Part shown: positions 61,342 through 64,000 of the stretch, piece by piece
Layout of the letters: every line of letters starts with the position of its first letter
Numbering within the stretch: the stretch's first letter is position 1
Origin: Ottowia beijingensis
GTDB taxonomy: Bacteria; Pseudomonadota; Gammaproteobacteria; Burkholderiales; Burkholderiaceae_C
Length of the DNA: 64,000 bases
Direction of reading: 5' to 3'
NCBI RefSeq assembly: GCF_013423955.1
Contig: NZ_JACCKX010000002.1
Location: 1 to 64,000, forward strand
Position numbers and translations under genes: made by a program
Notes under the pieces: model-generated
The model's database searches: none
What the model was told of the DNA's origin: nothing
Seen by the model: only the letters and a program-made list of their open reading frames with translations

Positions 61342-61395
61342 TTCGCCAGGGCCTGGAAATACTGCGCCGAGTCGATCTCGTCGGCCCTGCAAAAT

Positions 61396-61574
61396 TCATC
61401 TCGCGGCGCCGACGAGAAGCGCCGGACGTGTAAGAGTAGCGAGTCGACTCGCCGACGCTGCGAGCGCTGACAGCAGCCAAAGCGAGCGCAAAAAGGCTGG
61501 AGCAATGCCCCGCCGGGCGATGGCACGCAGCAGCCAGCGGATGTCGAAGCCGGCTGCGCACAACACCGCATGCA
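61396..61574 (-). pseudogene. IS5-type transposase remnant (C-terminal end)
   Basis: Read leftward from the IS1071 end, the frame gives LHAVLCAAGFDIRWLLRAIARRGIA, a C-terminal motif common in IS5-group transposases. It is cut on the right by the IS1071 inverted repeat at 61575. Only about 60 residues remain. The 50 bp further left (61345-61395) hold several small palindromes and no gene. Confidence 0.65.
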
Positions 61575-64000
61575 GGGTCTCCTCGTTTTCAGTGCAATAA
61601 GTGACGGTACGAAAAGCTAGCACTGGCGCGGAGGTGGTGTTGGTAGATCGTTGATTTCATTGACTTTCCTGTTCACTTTCAAATCTGCGATTCGTGGCGT
61701 CAAACCGTGGTCGGTTTCATCCATTGGTGCCAGTTATCGATGCATTTGGCCGCGAAGGCAGGATTTGGTCAGCATAGCGGTCAACCGGGAAGCGAAACAC
61801 ACCCCGCAAGTTGATGCTCTCCAGCCTGGTGGGCGCAATCTTCCCGATCAGTTCCGGTGGAATGACCTGGCGGCGGTTCGACCAGCGATCCAGGACCGCC
61901 TGCATCTGTGAGGTATTCCACGCCATCACGATGTTGGCCATCAGGCTCAACGCATCGGCCACAGCCTGCATTTCATCGACACGTTTGGCCTGCGCCGGGC
62001 TGATCCGGCCGGTATAAATGGCGCGCTTGAGGGCGTTAACAGCCTCGCCCCGATTGAGCACCCGGCGCAACTCGTTCCTGAAAGCGTCCTTGACAAAGTA
62101 GTCAGCCAAAAACGCCGTACGCAGCAACCGCCCCAATTGCACGCCAGCCTCATAGATTGGATCGCCCTGGGCGGCAGAACCGAACCGCGCAAGAGCTGCC
62201 ACCGCACTGGCATGTCCGCTCATGACCGAGGCTGCCAGGTGCACCAGACTATCCCAATGCTTTTCGATCAAAGCGACGTCGACATTGGCTTCGCACACCG
62301 CAGCGATTTCTGCGGGCACTTTGGTGCCGCGTGGCACAAAGAGGTGGCGCTGTTTGAGTTCCTTCAACCGCGGGCAAAGATCAAAACCAAGCAAACGGGC
62401 ATGTGACATGGCAAAGTCGGTGTAGCCATGGGTATCCACAGCAAGCTGGCTGGTCTCCAGCTTTTCTTGGCGGATGACACCTTCAATGGCCACGCCCGCC
62501 TGGCGCTCATTGAGCACAAAGGGCTGCGCATGGAAGATGCCCCACCGGTCTTTTACATGGGAGTAGATTCCAATGGAAGGTGTGTTGCGCCGAGGATCAA
62601 GCCGGGCTTGCCACACCCGTTTGGTGGTCTCCATGCTCATCATGTCAGAAGATGCCAAATCGGACCGCCCCCAGGTGGCGGCAATCGGGTGTCGCTGCAT
62701 GAATTCCAGCACAGCCTGGCAGGCCTGGCTCAGACGCCGTTCGTCCCGCGCCCAGCGCATGGCCTGGCGAATGCTGGTGGCAGACAATTGCGGAATCATG
62801 CGCGCGCATTCGACCGCAGTCAGACTGGTGCCGTGGGCCATGATGCCGGCATAGACCATCAGCAGCTCGTCGGTAGAGCGCGGCTCACGTCCGAGCATGA
62901 TCCAGCTAAAGCGCACCTGGGCGTCAACGGCCAGAATCACTTCCGGCAATTGAACCTCACCGATGCGGTGATCCAAAGCCGCGCGCAGCTTGGTCACTTC
63001 TGGGTCTTCGTCCTCTGCGGGCAATGGCGACAAATGGAGTTCATCATCCACGCGCAGTACGCCACTGCGGGCTGCAGCGGCCACCGCATCGACACCGGCA
63101 GTTACTCTGGCCAGCAAAGGCTTCAAGAAAGTGGCAGCCTTGCTGGGTAACGATAGACGGGCATAGTGTTTCTTGGACTCTGCCTGCCAACGCTCGTCCG
63201 TGAAGAACAAGCGCGCACGACCCCGAAAGCTCAGGCTGTGCTCAATCCAGACCGAGCCATTGCGCACCGCGCGGCGCAGGGCAAACAGGGTGGCCACCTC
63301 CAACGCCTGAAACGCCCGTTCCCGGTCTGGGCTGGAGATCGAAACCTGCCAGATCATTCCCAGACTTGGTGCCACCACTTCAACTGGCAGCTTTCTGGAT
63401 CCTTTGAGATATAAAGCTTGCAGCTTGGCAAGGTACTCGATGGCAGGATGCTCGCCGGTGGCCTGCCAGGGCAGCTTTGCAATGGCGACGAGCAACGACC
63501 GCACGGGGCGAATTCCATCAATCAATCCCTCGCGGACCAGGGAGGCCCTGCTCGGTGGTTTGCGTTTCTGGGTTTCGGTGATCAAGGCTTCAAGACGGGC
63601 ACGCAACTCAGCATCTGGCACCGCACCTTGCGCGCTCAAGGCAACAAGTTCGCCGAGCAGCGTTTTGTACATTGCGGCCCAATTGACGGTAGCGGGGACA
63701 TCGGCGGCAGCCTGACGCCACAGATCGGCGATCCGGCGCTGCACCATAAGGATCAACTGGTCTGTGGTGGTGAACAGGCAATACCGAAGAAAGCATGCGA
63801 CCTCCACGGTGCGCGCTGGCTCTTTGATCTTGGCTCCGGCTGAGGGCGGCCTGGAGACAAGTCGGCGCGCGTAGCGGCGCAAGATGAGATCGGGGATGTC
63901 TGCCAGGTGCTTATGAACGTCCAGCGTGTAAAGCAGGTCGATGCGCTCCAGTACCTCGCTGATTTGGCGGGTTGAGTGTTTCGCCGGTGCAGCCCATAGC
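61575..64000 (-). mobile_element. IS1071 copy 2 (continues beyond the window)
   Basis: It starts with the same GGGTCTCCTCGTTTTCAGTG end as copy 1 and runs in the same orientation. All 2426 bp shown appear identical to 20775-23200. Whether the second terminal repeat is present lies outside the window. Together the two copies bound about 40.8 kb. Confidence 0.9.
61717..64000 (-). CDS. tnpA: IS1071 Tn3-family transposase, copy 2 (5' end outside window)
   Basis: The frame is open from the window edge (WAAPAKHSTRQISEVLERIDLLYTLD region) to the stop at 61717, with no slip over more than 750 residues. Catalytic blocks are the same as in copy 1. The absence of the copy-1 lesions in the visible part makes a functional transposase possible. 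Confidence 0.9.
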   Translation of the reverse strand, partial: LWAAPAKHSTRQISEVLERIDLLYTLDVHKHLADIPDLILRRYARRLVSRPPSAGAKIKEPARTVEVACFLRYCLFTTTDQLILMVQRRIADLWRQAAADVPATVNWAAMYKTLLGELVALSAQGAVPDAELRARLEALITETQKRKPPSRASLVREGLIDGIRPVRSLLVAIAKLPWQATGEHPAIEYLAKLQALYLKGSRKLPVEVVAPSLGMIWQVSISSPDRERAFQALEVATLFALRRAVRNGSVWIEHSLSFRGRARLFFTDERWQAESKKHYARLSLPSKAATFLKPLLARVTAGVDAVAAAARSGVLRVDDELHLSPLPAEDEDPEVTKLRAALDHRIGEVQLPEVILAVDAQVRFSWIMLGREPRSTDELLMVYAGIMAHGTSLTAVECARMIPQLSATSIRQAMRWARDERRLSQACQAVLEFMQRHPIAATWGRSDLASSDMMSMETTKRVWQARLDPRRNTPSIGIYSHVKDRWGIFHAQPFVLNERQAGVAIEGVIRQEKLETSQLAVDTHGYTDFAMSHARLLGFDLCPRLKELKQRHLFVPRGTKVPAEIAAVCEANVDVALIEKHWDSLVHLAASVMSGHASAVAALARFGSAAQGDPIYEAGVQLGRLLRTAFLADYFVKDAFRNELRRVLNRGEAVNALKRAIYTGRISPAQAKRVDEMQAVADALSLMANIVMAWNTSQMQAVLDRWSNRRQVIPPELIGKIAPTRLESINLRGVFRFPVDRYADQILPSRPNASITGTNG

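Overview
The window is GC-rich DNA from a beta-proteobacterium, most likely a member of the Comamonadaceae (Comamonas, Acidovorax, Delftia or a relative). The basis is Bug-type (tripartite-tricarboxylate-transporter) binding proteins, IS1071, a dmp/aph-type phenol regulon and the overall gene style. Many genes carry single-base frameshifts, mostly in G/C homopolymers, while both flanks keep conserved residues. I read most of these as sequencing or consensus errors and give full-length coordinates that bridge them.

Region 1 (1-15.1 kb) is an alicyclic or aromatic acid-CoA catabolic island. It has the end of a branched-chain-type ABC ATPase, a MarR regulator, a DUF1330 protein with a quinone oxidoreductase, an AAHS-type MFS importer, a FadH-like dienoyl-CoA reductase and an acyl-CoA ligase. 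It continues with BadH- and BadI-like enzymes of 2-ketocyclohexanecarboxyl-CoA cleavage, two further crotonase-fold proteins, an EamA permease and an acyl-CoA dehydrogenase. Three near-identical palindromes (about 731, 3478 and 5235) look like operators of one MarR regulon.

Region 2 (15.4-20.8 kb) holds pntA and pntB, a tyrosine-recombinase-like gene, a small membrane protein and the 3' part of a conjugation gene (traG-like). The traG-like gene is cut by the inverted repeat of an IS1071 copy.

Region 3 (20.8-47.5 kb) starts with a 5'-truncated IS1071 and carries a complete phenol meta-pathway. The lower operon runs on the minus strand from a ferredoxin and catechol 2,3-dioxygenase through dmpC, D, E, F, G, H and I homologues. 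It also carries a chemoreceptor, an SDR, a GlcG-like protein and a Bug protein. A LysR regulator lies divergently upstream. The six-component phenol hydroxylase operon (dmpKLMNOP-like), a second ferredoxin, a second catechol 2,3-dioxygenase and a MetA-type outer-membrane protein form the upper operon. That operon has a recognisable sigma-54 promoter and upstream activator site, read by a divergent DmpR/MopR-type phenol sensor. A GntR regulator follows the sensor gene.

Region 4 (47.6-64 kb) begins with an AmpG-like gene cut by an IS91-family element. What follows is a tandem array: IS91-like copy, 3.9-kb gene module, IS copy, identical module, IS copy, then an IS5-type remnant and a second IS1071 in the same orientation as the first. 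The module encodes a small secreted protein, a Bug binding protein, a FAH-family hydrolase, an FMN reductase and a VOC dioxygenase-like protein. A LexA-box-like palindrome stands directly in front of the third IS transposase and is half missing in the first two copies.

As a whole, 20.8-64 kb looks like an IS1071-bounded catabolic block in which a rolling-circle IS element has duplicated a neighbouring gene module.
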